Shown here one piece after another: positions 1-7,872 of a stretch of 17,828 nt of DNA. Position 1 is the stretch's first letter; each line of letters opens with the position of its first letter. A program made the position numbers and the translations under genes. The notes beneath the pieces are model-generated. The model was not told the DNA's origin, did no database searches, and saw only the letters and a list, made by a program, of their open reading frames with translations. Source of the DNA: Chloroflexota bacterium (GTDB taxonomy: Bacteria > Chloroflexota > UBA6077); NCBI GenBank assembly GCA_021788565.1, contig JAJYKO010000020.1, positions 1 to 17,828 of the forward strand, in the 5' to 3' direction.

Positions 1-86
1 ATAGCTGATGACTAATAGCCTGACCTTAGCATGAAAGTGATTGAGGGTAAGATGCTCGCCGGTTTCGCCAGCACCAGGGGCATGGA

Positions 87-115
87 TCGACCGAGGCCGT
101 GACCGGGGGTATAAT
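87..115 (+). promoter_or_regulatory. Putative sigma70-type promoter of the Uma2-family gene
   Basis: A perfect TATAAT lies at 110-115, preceded at 17-bp spacing by TCGACC at 87-92 (4 of 6 matches to TTGACA). The expected transcription start near 122 would coincide with the Shine-Dalgarno GGGAGG at 122-127, giving a leader of only about 12 nt before the ATG at 134. The call rests on sequence match only. Confidence 0.5.
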
Positions 116-133
116 GCCAGCGGGAGGTCTACG

Positions 134-697
134 ATGGCACTCGATCTGAAGAGGCGGCGGTTCACAACAGATGAGTATCACCAGATGGCCCGGGCCGGCA
201 TCCTTGGCGAGGACGATCGCGTTGAACTCATCGAAGGAGAGATAGTGGAGATGACGCCGATTGGAGCGCGCCATGCAGAGTGCGTGGACCGGCTGACAGA
301 CCTTTTCTCCCGGGCTTTCAGTGACGCGGCGCGACTTCGGGTGCAGAACCCGGTCCGGTTGGGCGAGAACTCGGAGCCACAGCCTGACATCGTGTTGGCA
401 CGTCGAAAGTCCGGATTCTACGCCTCGGACCATCCCACGCCGGAGGATATCTTGTTGTTGGTCGAGGTAGCCGACTCCTCGGCCGATCCGGACCGACGTG
501 TCAAGGTGCCACTGTACGTCCGGAGCGGCATCGTGGAGGTGTGGCTCGTGGATCTGGAGCAGGATACGATCACCATCTATCGGGACCCCACCCCAGATGG
601 TTACCACTCTGCTCGGGTCGCCCGTCGGGGCGACGAGGTGGCTCCGATCACCTTCCCGGACCGTGCCATCGCCATCGCCGACATTCTCCCAGACTGA
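134..697 (+). CDS. Uma2 family (DUF820) PD-(D/E)XK endonuclease-like protein
   Basis: This 187-residue protein matches the Uma2 family (restriction-endonuclease-like fold), which is greatly expanded in Cyanobacteria and Chloroflexota and whose biological role is uncertain. Visible family marks are the N-terminal DEYHQMARAGIL and ELIEGEIVEMTPIG segments (about residues 13-45), the acidic residue of the PQPD motif (D85), the ILLLVEVADSS strand with E111, the conserved D120 and K124, and the VEVWLVDLE strand with the following TITIYRDP near the C-terminus. These fit a PD-(D/E)XK catalytic core. The start at 134 is chosen because GGGAGG lies 6 nt upstream and a perfect TATAAT lies just before it; an in-frame ATG at 41 would add 31 non-conserved residues upstream of the promoter. 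The gene stands alone and converges on the helicase operon. No toxin or antitoxin partner is visible. Confidence 0.85.
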   Translation: MALDLKRRRFTTDEYHQMARAGILGEDDRVELIEGEIVEMTPIGARHAECVDRLTDLFSRAFSDAARLRVQNPVRLGENSEPQPDIVLARRKSGFYASDHPTPEDILLLVEVADSSADPDRRVKVPLYVRSGIVEVWLVDLEQDTITIYRDPTPDGYHSARVARRGDEVAPITFPDRAIAIADILPD

Positions 698-771
698 TCC
701 GCGGCGGTAACTCATGAAGCCCAGCCGCGCAGGTAGGCTCGTTCGCTAATTCCGAGTGGGGCGTGTCAGAT

Positions 772-1611
772 TCACCTCATCTGCCGGCTCCTGGTGCGTA
801 CCCGCTCGTACAGCTCTTCCATGACCGCGGTGAACGGCTGATCCTTCTGCCAGAAGGGGGGATAGTCGCCCTGCTTCTTTATCAGGAGGGCACGGAGGCT
901 AGGAGGCGTCGCCGCATCGGTCTCCGGCGGCAGCCGTCGAGCTCCGGTCCAGAACTCCTTGTAGCTGACCACCTCTGGCGCGGGCTCGGCAACCGGTCGG
1001 GTGTAGTACGACGGCACGGGCCGTGGTTCGACATCCGGCAGTTCGAGCTCGGAGGCGAGCAGTTGCCCCAGAGGAGATTTCGCCAGCTCCCCTCGAAGTT
1101 GGTCCCGCGCGAGTCCACGCAGCTCGAAAAGCAGAAAGGGATCCTGGTCCAGCGCCGACGCCAGCAGGTAGCAGACTCCGGCAACATGTTTGCAGGGGTT
1201 GGCCCAATCAGGACAGGAGCACCTGGTGGTGAAGTCGCGTTCGCCGCCGGGAAGCAGATGAAGCCCCAGGCCGCCAAAGATGTCGTCTATGTCGTCGGGC
1301 ATCTCGCTCAGCAGCAGCTTTACCACAGGCCCGGCCCTGCCCGAGAGCTCCGCGATCACTTTGGTCCAGTTGCCTCGCGAAATCGGCTCCAGTGCGATCG
1401 TCGTGGTGTAGATCGGCTCCTCGTACACGCCATAGTAAGGGTTGATCGATCCGCGCACCTTCGCGCTTACCTTGCCACCCCCGATCTCGTAGCTGAGTAT
1501 CCGTCCCCCACTGGCGTAGGATCGCCCGCGACCGAGTCGAGCGGGGTCGGTGAATCGCTCGAGGGCCTGGATGAACCTCTGCCCCCACCATGTTCGGCCA
1601 AATTCAGGCAT
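772..1611 (-). CDS. SWIM zinc-finger domain protein, partner of the SNF2 helicase
   Basis: This 279-residue protein has one clear domain, a SWIM zinc finger with the pattern CxCx6CxH at C131, C133, C140 and H142, followed by a hydrophobic helix (VAGVCYLLASAL). SWIM domains are thought to bind DNA or protein partners. The N-terminal 125 residues contain a region typical of these proteins: an early WWGQRFIQALE segment, then GRGRSYASGG and a beta-rich stretch. The C-terminal third is proline-rich around residues 190-210 and otherwise featureless. The gene starts 4 nt after the stop of the SNF2 helicase gene, with GGAG (complement of 1619-1622) about 7 nt before the ATG, so the two are almost certainly co-transcribed and translationally linked. 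Helicase plus SWIM pairs of this type recur in many bacteria and are usually annotated only by domain. Substrate and pathway are not known to me. Confidence 0.88.
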   Translation of the reverse strand: MPEFGRTWWGQRFIQALERFTDPARLGRGRSYASGGRILSYEIGGGKVSAKVRGSINPYYGVYEEPIYTTTIALEPISRGNWTKVIAELSGRAGPVVKLLLSEMPDDIDDIFGGLGLHLLPGGERDFTTRCSCPDWANPCKHVAGVCYLLASALDQDPFLLFELRGLARDQLRGELAKSPLGQLLASELELPDVEPRPVPSYYTRPVAEPAPEVVSYKEFWTGARRLPPETDAATPPSLRALLIKKQGDYPPFWQKDQPFTAVMEELYERVRTRSRQMR

Positions 1612-1615
1612 TTCG

Positions 1616-4600
1616 CTACTCCAGCACCGCTTCGCGACGAAGCTTGATCAAGTCCTTGAATGTGTTGTTGTCGAGCTCGGTCAGCCAGGACTCGTCGGTG
1701 CCGACGACCACTCCCGACAGCCGTTTCTTGTCCTCGATCATCTGGTCGATGCGCTCCTCGACTGTCCCCATGGCGACGAACTTGTGGACGAAAACGTTCT
1801 TCCGCTGGCCTATCCGGAAGGCACGATCCGTCGCCTGGTCCTCGACCGCGGGATTCCACCAGCGATCGAAGTGGAAGACGTGATTCGCCCGGGTGAGGTT
1901 CAATCCAACGCCGCCCGCGCGCAGGGAGAGGATGAATACGGAGGGCTCGGTCTCGGGATCCTGAAACGCCTCGATCATCCGCTCCCGCTGCGGTGCGCTC
2001 GTCCCGCCATACAGGTAGAACGTGTTGTAGTGCAGGGTATGCGCGACGTACGCTTCGAGCGCAGAGCCAACCTCGGCGAACTGGGTGAAGACGAGAAGGC
2101 TGTCGCCGCTGGCTATGGCCTCCTCGGCCATCTCGCTTAGCCGCTGCAGCTTGTGGGAGCGCTCGCTCGTAAAGGCGCTGCCATCCTGAAGAAACTGCGC
2201 CGGGTGGTTGCACACCTGCTTGAGCCTCAGCAGCGTAGACAGGATCAAGCCCTTCCGCTGGATGCCCTCCACCTCGTCCAGCTGTTCCTCTACGTCTTTG
2301 ACCACCGCCGCATAGAGCGACGCCTGCTCCGGTGTGAGTTGGCAGTACACCTTCTGCTCGATCTTCTCCGGCAGATCGGCGATGATCCGCTGATCCGTCT
2401 TCACGCGCCGGAGGATGAAGGGCTCGACCAGCCTCTTCAACGCAGCCGCTCGACCCGAATCGTTCTCCTTCTGGATGGGAAGCTCGAAGCTCTTGCGGAA
2501 CTGTGCTTCCTTGCCCAGGTAACCGGGGTTGAGGAAATTGAAGATCGACCAGAGATCGCGCAGCCGGTTCTCGACCGGAGTGCCGGTCAACGCGAGACGG
2601 CGCGGGGCCGCGAGCTTCGTGATGGCACGCGTCTGCGCCGCCTCGGGGTTCTTGATGTTCTGCGCCTCGTCCACCACCACGCGGCCCCACTGGACGCCGC
2701 GGAGGAGCTTGTCGTCCAGACGGGCCAGAGCGAAAGAGGTGATCACCACGTCGCTAGCGTAGCAGGCGTTCTGAAAGCGACGCCCCTCCTTGGTTCGGCC
2801 GCTTCCTTGATGGACCAGGGTCCGCAGCCCTGGCGCGAAACGCTCGATCTCTTTTCGCCAGTTTCCCAGCACTGAGGTCGGCGCGATCACCAGGGTCGGC
2901 TGCACCCTCTTCTCCGAGCGTCTCTCGTCCAGCAGTCGAGCGATCACTTCCAGCGTCTTGCCCAGCCCCATGTCGTCGGCAAGGCAGGGATTTAGACCCA
3001 GACTCTCGAGATAGCCCAGCCAGGCCACACCTCGCCGCTGGTAGTCCCGCAGGCTGCCCCGAAGCTCAGGTGGATCTTCGATCAGCACGAAGCTGCTCTT
3101 GTCCTTCAGGCGGGCGAGCATGGATTGCAGGACCTGGTCGTGCTCCCATTCCAGGTCGTCCTCGGCGTCGGCGGTTGCCTTCAGGAAATCCCGGATCGTG
3201 AGCTCCGGCTCCGCACCGCGGTGGGTTTGCCAGAACTCCAGGAGTTGCTGCATTCGGTCGCGGTCCAACTCCATCCACTGGCCGCGGAACCTCACCAGCG
3301 GCGTCTTTGCCTCCACCAGTTGCCGCCATTCTTCGTCCGAGACGACCGCGTCGCCGATCGACAGCTCGAATCTATAGGTGACGATCGAGTCGAAGCCGAG
3401 GAGCCCGCTGCCCGCCCCCGTCTTCCCTTTCGCCGGACGCTGCGCGGTCTTCAGCCGCAGCTTCGCCCGACGCCGTCCCTCCGGCGTCCACCAGGCCGGC
3501 ACGCTGACGGTATAGCCCGCGTCTTCCAGGACCCAGGCGCTCTCCTTAAGGAAAGAGAACGCCTCCTCCAGGGTCAGATGAAACCCGGCCGGCCGGCTTG
3601 TCTCCAGCCCGCGCCAGACCTCCGGGTAGATCCGCGCGGCGTGCCCCAGTCCCAGAAGCAGATGCCTCTCAAAACCCGAACCGAAGGGGCGAGCGAGGTT
3701 GGCGCGGGCTGTTGGCTCGAGTTCCCAGTAGTCCGCGAGACGAAGTCGGTGGGAGGGATCGCGCTTCGCCGCGACCTGGAAGTGAAGCTGCCAGTCGTCG
3801 ACGTCGTCAGCAGGTGCTTCTTCCAGCTGGAACCCCAGGATGAATCCAGCGTCGACCTGCGGCCTCGTCAGCTTTTCCCGCCACCCCGCCCAGGCACGGT
3901 ACTCGGCCAGTTCGTCAGATGGCGACCGCGGCCGCCCGTCCGGCCGGTAGGGGTACATCGCGCGATACAGGAAAGTGCCGGCGAGTTGCTGGTCGTTCTT
4001 CGCCGTCAGAGGCGTCCCGGTCACAGCTTCGTGCAGTTGGCACTCAGCAAAGTGGCGCAGAAGCGGCTCGTTCGCGTGGACCGTCGTGGCCGGGGCAGCC
4101 GATCCCACGGCGCATAGCGTGGGCATGGCGGCGACGTAGCTCGGGATGGCCGCCTCGTAAGGATGCGAGAGTATCTCCCATCCTGGATGAAGCTCGAACC
4201 GGGGCCCATTCTTCGTGCGCTTGCCGGTCGCCGGGGCGATCTCCCGGTACTTGATCGCTGGGATGTACTGCTCGCGCGCGATCACCTGCTTGATGACCCG
4301 GCTGAACTGGTGCCAGAAGAGGAAATCTGCTCCAAGCTGGAAGTCCTCCGGCGCGTTCAGAGCGATGAAGTGGATATCGTTCAGGGTTCGGATGACGTCG
4401 GGCACTGGGTAGCAGCAGACCTGCCAGGTCGCCAACTCAAAGCTGTCCGGAATCTCTTGGTCCACGTATCGCTGCAACTCGAGGGAAGGGAGAGGCGCGC
4501 CGTCTGCGCTCGGAAGCAGAAAATAGCGGCGGCAAAGTGCGCGGGAAACGGTATCGGCGTAGGTGTCCCGAATCCCGAGCTTCTCGGCAAGAAACGTCGC

Positions 4601-4759
4601 CAGCGACGCGTCGACCAGCTGTCGGGGGTGAATCGCTCCGTTCTCCGAACGGAGCTTTGCGCGCAGCGGCGAGTCGGTTTCGACCCACAGGTAGAAAGCG
4701 CCCGACTGAATAAATTCTTCAGTATCGTCAGGGATCCAGGTCCCGTGAATCACGTGCAT
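1616..4759 (-). CDS. SNF2/Rad54-type DEAD/DEAH helicase (HelZ-like)
   Basis: This 1047-residue ATP-dependent DNA translocase has a large N-terminal region (about 1-560) of the kind found in bacterial HelZ-like SNF2 proteins, followed by the two RecA-like lobes. Motifs read directly: motif I DDMGLGKT (595-602), motif Ia IAPTSVLGNW (about 625-634), motif II DEAQ (697-700), motif III LTGTP (724-728), then in lobe two FTQFAEV (891-897), motif V RAGGVGLNLT (947-956) and motif VI QATDRAFRIGQ (975-985). All catalytic signatures are intact, so an active ATPase is expected. The only ATG for the full-length frame is at 4759. No good Shine-Dalgarno precedes it, and a weak TAAAAT -10-like element (complement of 4816-4821) has no convincing -35. 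It is the first gene of a two-gene operon with the SWIM protein and is divergent from nadA. The family is related to M. tuberculosis Rv2101 (HelZ). Its role (repair, chromatin-like remodelling or defence) is unsettled. Confidence 0.92.
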   Translation of the reverse strand: MHVIHGTWIPDDTEEFIQSGAFYLWVETDSPLRAKLRSENGAIHPRQLVDASLATFLAEKLGIRDTYADTVSRALCRRYFLLPSADGAPLPSLELQRYVDQEIPDSFELATWQVCCYPVPDVIRTLNDIHFIALNAPEDFQLGADFLFWHQFSRVIKQVIAREQYIPAIKYREIAPATGKRTKNGPRFELHPGWEILSHPYEAAIPSYVAAMPTLCAVGSAAPATTVHANEPLLRHFAECQLHEAVTGTPLTAKNDQQLAGTFLYRAMYPYRPDGRPRSPSDELAEYRAWAGWREKLTRPQVDAGFILGFQLEEAPADDVDDWQLHFQVAAKRDPSHRLRLADYWELEPTARANLARPFGSGFERHLLLGLGHAARIYPEVWRGLETSRPAGFHLTLEEAFSFLKESAWVLEDAGYTVSVPAWWTPEGRRRAKLRLKTAQRPAKGKTGAGSGLLGFDSIVTYRFELSIGDAVVSDEEWRQLVEAKTPLVRFRGQWMELDRDRMQQLLEFWQTHRGAEPELTIRDFLKATADAEDDLEWEHDQVLQSMLARLKDKSSFVLIEDPPELRGSLRDYQRRGVAWLGYLESLGLNPCLADDMGLGKTLEVIARLLDERRSEKRVQPTLVIAPTSVLGNWRKEIERFAPGLRTLVHQGSGRTKEGRRFQNACYASDVVITSFALARLDDKLLRGVQWGRVVVDEAQNIKNPEAAQTRAITKLAAPRRLALTGTPVENRLRDLWSIFNFLNPGYLGKEAQFRKSFELPIQKENDSGRAAALKRLVEPFILRRVKTDQRIIADLPEKIEQKVYCQLTPEQASLYAAVVKDVEEQLDEVEGIQRKGLILSTLLRLKQVCNHPAQFLQDGSAFTSERSHKLQRLSEMAEEAIASGDSLLVFTQFAEVGSALEAYVAHTLHYNTFYLYGGTSAPQRERMIEAFQDPETEPSVFILSLRAGGVGLNLTRANHVFHFDRWWNPAVEDQATDRAFRIGQRKNVFVHKFVAMGTVEERIDQMIEDKKRLSGVVVGTDESWLTELDNNTFKDLIKLRREAVLE

Positions 4760-4867
4760 TGGCGGCCGCCGCGAGCGCGTGCTCTATGATCGGGGTGAGA
4801 CAACCACCCTGGTCTATTTTACACCGGGTCGCGCGGACGCGAAGGTCGAGATACAGGGAAAGGCTGT

Positions 4868-4888
4868 CTTGTCACCTGACTTGACAAG
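4868..4888. promoter_or_regulatory. Putative operator: 7+7 bp inverted repeat over the nadA -35 box
   Basis: CTTGTCA at 4868-4874 and TGACAAG at 4882-4888 are perfect inverted repeats separated by 7 nt (centre to centre 14 bp). A smaller inverted repeat, GTCA-CC-TGAC (4871-4880), is nested inside. The right arm includes most of the nadA -35 box TTGACA (4881-4886), so a dimeric protein bound here would block RNA polymerase. De novo NAD genes are commonly repressed in bacteria by NiaR- or NrtR-type regulators. I cannot tell from the sequence which, if either, acts here. Confidence 0.55.
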
Positions 4889-4910
4889 GTCTGCCGAGGC
4901 TGCCTAACAT
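4881..4910 (+). promoter_or_regulatory. Putative sigma70 promoter of nadABC
   Basis: A perfect -35 TTGACA (4881-4886) is followed after 18 bp by TAACAT (4905-4910; 4 of 6 matches to TATAAT). Transcription would start near 4917, about 43 nt before the chosen nadA ATG. The ATG at 4909 overlaps the -10 element, which argues against it as the translation start. Confidence 0.6.
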
Positions 4911-4959
4911 GCGCCGACCAACCGACGCATGCTCAGCCCGTCATGGCTCTGGAGGTCCC

Positions 4960-6165
4960 ATGGACACTACTACAGGAGCGTACGCAGACCTTTCCGATAT
5001 CACCTCAACACCGTGCGATACCCCCGTCCCCCAACAGCCTGCCCCATCAATCTTCGGTACCGCGGGCTCCCGCACACCTCCCCTTCAGACCCCGCTGCCG
5101 GACCAATATTGGCAGTTGACCGACGCGGAGCTAGCCGACCGCATCGGCGCGGCTCGATCGGCGCTCGGGCCGAGCGCCGTGATCCTCGGCCATCACTACC
5201 AGCGCGATGAAATCGTCAGGTTCGCCGACTTTCTGGGCGATTCTTTCAAGCTCTCGATGCAGGCAGCCTCCCGGCGTGACGCCCGGTTCATCGTATTCTG
5301 CGGTGTGCACTTCATGGCTGAGAGCGCCGACATCCTCAGCGGTGCCGACCAGCAGGTGATCCTGCCCAACCTCGAAGCCGGCTGCTCGATGGCGGACATG
5401 GCCGATCTGGACGCTGTCACGGAGTGCTACCAGAGCATCGAGGATGTGTGCGGTCCGAGTGTTCTGCCCGTGACTTACGTCAATTCCTCTGCCGACCTAA
5501 AAGCCTTTTGCGGCCAGCACGGCGGCGCGGTCTGCACCTCCTCGAACGCAGGGGCTATTCTGAGTTGGGCGCTGGAGCGGAGTGACCGCGTGCTGTTCTT
5601 CCCGGATCAGCACCTTGGCCGCAACACCGCTCGCCAGCTCGGCATCGAGCCGGACCGGACGATCGTGTGGGATCGGGCGCGGCCTCTTGGCGGCAACGAT
5701 CCCGCCGCTCTGCGTAGAGCTCGCCTGATCCTCTGGAACGGCCACTGCTCGGTGCACATGCGCTTCACGACGAGCCAGATTGCGAGGGCGCGCGAGCACT
5801 ATCCCGACATCAACGTTATCGTGCACCCGGAATGTCGAGCCGAGGTTGTGCTCGCCGCCGACGCCGTTGGGTCTACGGAGCTTATCGTGAAGAGGATCGC
5901 CGAGTCGCCTCCCGGTTCGCAGTGGGCGGTGGGAACGGAGATCAATCTCGTCAACCGCGTCGCGAAGGAGCACCCGGACAAGCTGGTCTTCTGTCTGGAC
6001 CCGGTTGTGTGTCCCTGCGCAACCATGTACCGAATCCATCCGGCCTATCTGCTCTGGTCGCTGGAGAGCTTGCTCGCGGGCGAGGTTGTGAACCGGATCG
6101 CCGTGGCACCTGAGGTGGCACACTGGGCCAGGGAGGCACTGACGAGGATGCTGGAGATCGCGTGA
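4960..6165 (+). CDS. nadA: Quinolinate synthase NadA
   Basis: This [4Fe-4S] enzyme condenses iminoaspartate with dihydroxyacetone phosphate to give quinolinate, in the cytosol. The 401-residue product carries ILGHHYQRDEI (76-86), FCGVHFMAESADIL (113-126), LEAGCSMADMADLD (138-151), VNSSADLKA (174-182), TSSNA (193-197), DQHLGRNTA (216-224), NGHCSVH (260-266), HPECRAE (289-295) and the C-terminal CPCATM (351-356). By comparison with E. coli C113, C200 and C297, the likely cluster ligands are C142, C263 and C351 (C353 is an alternative for the last). The start at 4960 has GGAGG at 4951-4955; an upstream in-frame ATG (4909) lies in the -10 box. About 45 residues at the N-terminus, rich in Pro and Thr, precede the conserved core and look disordered. 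The gene is first in nadABC, with one nucleotide separating it from nadB. Confidence 0.96.
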   Translation: MDTTTGAYADLSDITSTPCDTPVPQQPAPSIFGTAGSRTPPLQTPLPDQYWQLTDAELADRIGAARSALGPSAVILGHHYQRDEIVRFADFLGDSFKLSMQAASRRDARFIVFCGVHFMAESADILSGADQQVILPNLEAGCSMADMADLDAVTECYQSIEDVCGPSVLPVTYVNSSADLKAFCGQHGGAVCTSSNAGAILSWALERSDRVLFFPDQHLGRNTARQLGIEPDRTIVWDRARPLGGNDPAALRRARLILWNGHCSVHMRFTTSQIARAREHYPDINVIVHPECRAEVVLAADAVGSTELIVKRIAESPPGSQWAVGTEINLVNRVAKEHPDKLVFCLDPVVCPCATMYRIHPAYLLWSLESLLAGEVVNRIAVAPEVAHWAREALTRMLEIA

Positions 6166-6166
6166 G

Positions 6167-7843
6167 ATGTACGATTGCATTGTCATAGGAAGCGGCATCG
6201 CAGGGCTGTACACTGCTTTGCTCGCGCAATCCCACGGCCGCGTACTGCTGCTCACGAAAGCTCGACTCGACGACAGCAACACCAACAATGCTCAGGGCGG
6301 CATCGCTGCAGCTGTCGGCACCGACGATAGGCCGGAGCTCCAGTGGCGCGACACACTGGAAGCAGGTGCGGGGCTGAGCGATCCCCTTGCTTCCTGGGTT
6401 CTGGCAGTAGAGGGACCGGACCGGATTGCCGACCTCGTGAGCTTGGGGGTACCGTTCGACCGCGAGGGTGGGCACCTGGCGCTCGGTCGGGAAGGTGCGC
6501 ACACCAGGGCTAGGGTGCTTCACGCCGGAGGGGATGCCACCGGCGCACGGGTTCAAGCAACGCTCGGGCATCTGGTAGGTGAGTCCAGGAATGTCACTAT
6601 TCGCGAGCACTCCCTCGTCACGGACCTGGTTCTGGCGGACGGCGCGGTGCGCGGAGTTATCGCCATGGACCATCGGAGCGGTCTGGAGAAGCGCTATGCC
6701 GGTCGGGCCGTGGTACTGGCCACGGGTGGCGCCGGCCAGCTGTACGCCCAGACCACGAATCCGGCCGTCGCCAGCGGGACCGGGCTGGCTCTCGCGTACC
6801 GTGCCGGCGCGAGCCTGGCCGATCTGGAGTTCATCCAATTCCACCCCACGGCACTGATGTTGAACGGTGCGCCACGCTTCCTGATCTCGGAGGCAGCGCG
6901 CGGAGCGGGCGCAGTTCTACGTGACCGGGACGGTCGCCGCTTCATGTTCGACTACGACCCTCGTGGCGAGCTTGCGCCGCGCCACGTCGTGGCCGGCGCG
7001 ATTCTGACTGAGATGACGCGACAGAACGCCGCCTGCGTATATCTGGACCTGAGCGGTCTCCCGGAGGCCGAGACCCGGCAGCACTTCCCGACGATCGCTG
7101 AGTTCTGCGACAGCTATGATCTGGACATCACCCGGAGGCCGATTCCGGTGGCGCCCGCGGCACACTACGTGATGGGTGGCGTGCGGACGAACCTCTGGGG
7201 CGAAACCGACCTACCCGGTCTCTTCGCCTGCGGTGAAGTGGCCTGCACTGGCGTCCATGGTGCCAACCGGCTGGCGAGCAATTCGCTGCTCGAAGCGCTC
7301 GTGTTTGGCAGCCGGGTTGTGCGACGGATGGTCGCGGGCAGCGGAGCCCCGGATCTGGAGGTGGCGGATGCATCCGGCCCGATGCCACAGCATGGGCAGG
7401 CGAGGATTGTCGAGGATCACCGCCTAGGGCCATCCGCACAGAGCGTTCCGAATCCCCAACGCCAGCCGGACCAGGCAGGTGAAGAGCAGCGTCCGCCCGC
7501 GGTGCTGATGAAGGACGTGCAGGAGCTGATGTGGGCAAACGTCGGCATGGTGCGCTCGCGGGAGTCACTGGAGGTCGCGCAACACCGCCTCGATCAGTGG
7601 ACTCGAGAGATGGACCCGCCGTCAAGCTCAGCTGATCACGAGCTGCGGGCTCTCCTACTCGTCGCGCGGCTGGTGACCACAGCGGCCCTCGTTCGTGAAG
7701 AGTCGCGAGGAGGGCACCGGCGAAGCGACTACCCTGACGAAGATGATGCCTGGCTGCGGCGCGTCGTCTTTCGGGCTCCGGTCGATCAGCACAGATTGGC
7801 GAAAGCCGGAGCGAAGCCCCACGCCAAGGCCCGGATCGATTGA
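6167..7843 (+). CDS. nadB: L-aspartate oxidase NadB
   Basis: This FAD-dependent enzyme oxidises L-aspartate to iminoaspartate, which is passed to NadA. The 558-residue protein begins at once with the dinucleotide-binding motif VIGSGIAGLYTALLA (6-20), then the FAD and substrate loop NNAQGGIAAA (40-49), QFHPTAL (224-230), EAARGAGAVL (242-251), R272 in PRHVVAGAI (a counterpart of the catalytic arginine of E. coli NadB), HYVMGG (333-338), the C-terminal FAD contact CGEVACTGVHGANRLASNSL (355-374), and a C-terminal helical domain from about residue 450. A stretch of about 60 residues (395-455) rich in Gln, Pro and Gly looks like a linker longer than usual. The ATG begins 1 nt after the nadA stop, with GGAG at 6153-6156, so translation is coupled. 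Confidence 0.96.
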   Translation: MYDCIVIGSGIAGLYTALLAQSHGRVLLLTKARLDDSNTNNAQGGIAAAVGTDDRPELQWRDTLEAGAGLSDPLASWVLAVEGPDRIADLVSLGVPFDREGGHLALGREGAHTRARVLHAGGDATGARVQATLGHLVGESRNVTIREHSLVTDLVLADGAVRGVIAMDHRSGLEKRYAGRAVVLATGGAGQLYAQTTNPAVASGTGLALAYRAGASLADLEFIQFHPTALMLNGAPRFLISEAARGAGAVLRDRDGRRFMFDYDPRGELAPRHVVAGAILTEMTRQNAACVYLDLSGLPEAETRQHFPTIAEFCDSYDLDITRRPIPVAPAAHYVMGGVRTNLWGETDLPGLFACGEVACTGVHGANRLASNSLLEALVFGSRVVRRMVAGSGAPDLEVADASGPMPQHGQARIVEDHRLGPSAQSVPNPQRQPDQAGEEQRPPAVLMKDVQELMWANVGMVRSRESLEVAQHRLDQWTREMDPPSSSADHELRALLLVARLVTTAALVREESRGGHRRSDYPDEDDAWLRRVVFRAPVDQHRLAKAGAKPHAKARID

Positions 7844-7872
7844 ACGAAATATCCCCGATGGAGGAGGCCGCG

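Larger units (their letters stand above)
4760..4959. other. Divergent intergenic region between helicase and nadA
   Basis: These 200 nt separate the divergent helicase and nadA genes. The nadA-proximal half holds a near-consensus promoter and an overlapping inverted repeat (annotated separately). The helicase-proximal half shows only a TAAAAT element on the minus strand (complement of 4816-4821) as a possible -10 box. No gene is seen here. Confidence 0.6.

Noticed and set aside
700..729. CGCGGC/GCCGCG inverted repeat between the convergent Uma2 and SWIM genes as a terminator
   Set aside because: Only 6 bp with an 18-nt loop and no T-run on either strand; too weak to call.
763..1647. A 294-codon plus-strand open frame opposite the SWIM gene
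   Set aside because: It is antisense to a gene with a clear SWIM domain, shows no recognisable domain and is Arg/Pro/Gly-rich, as expected for a shadow frame in GC-rich DNA.
1467..2690. A 407-codon minus-strand open frame overlapping the helicase and SWIM genes
   Set aside because: It lies in another frame of the helicase C-terminal coding region, whose motifs V and VI are intact in the correct frame. The product has no domain features.
3125..4117. A 330-codon plus-strand open frame opposite the helicase N-terminal region
   Set aside because: Antisense shadow of the helicase; Arg-, Leu- and Pro-rich with no known motifs and no ribosome site.
5497..6844. Two overlapping minus-strand open frames of 263 and 297 codons opposite nadA and nadB
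   Set aside because: Both are antisense to well-conserved enzymes and show low-complexity, Arg/Pro-rich products.
7840..7872. TTG start for nadC overlapping the nadB stop (TTGA)
   Set aside because: The 11 added residues are not conserved, and GGAGGAGG is placed ideally for the ATG at 7873.
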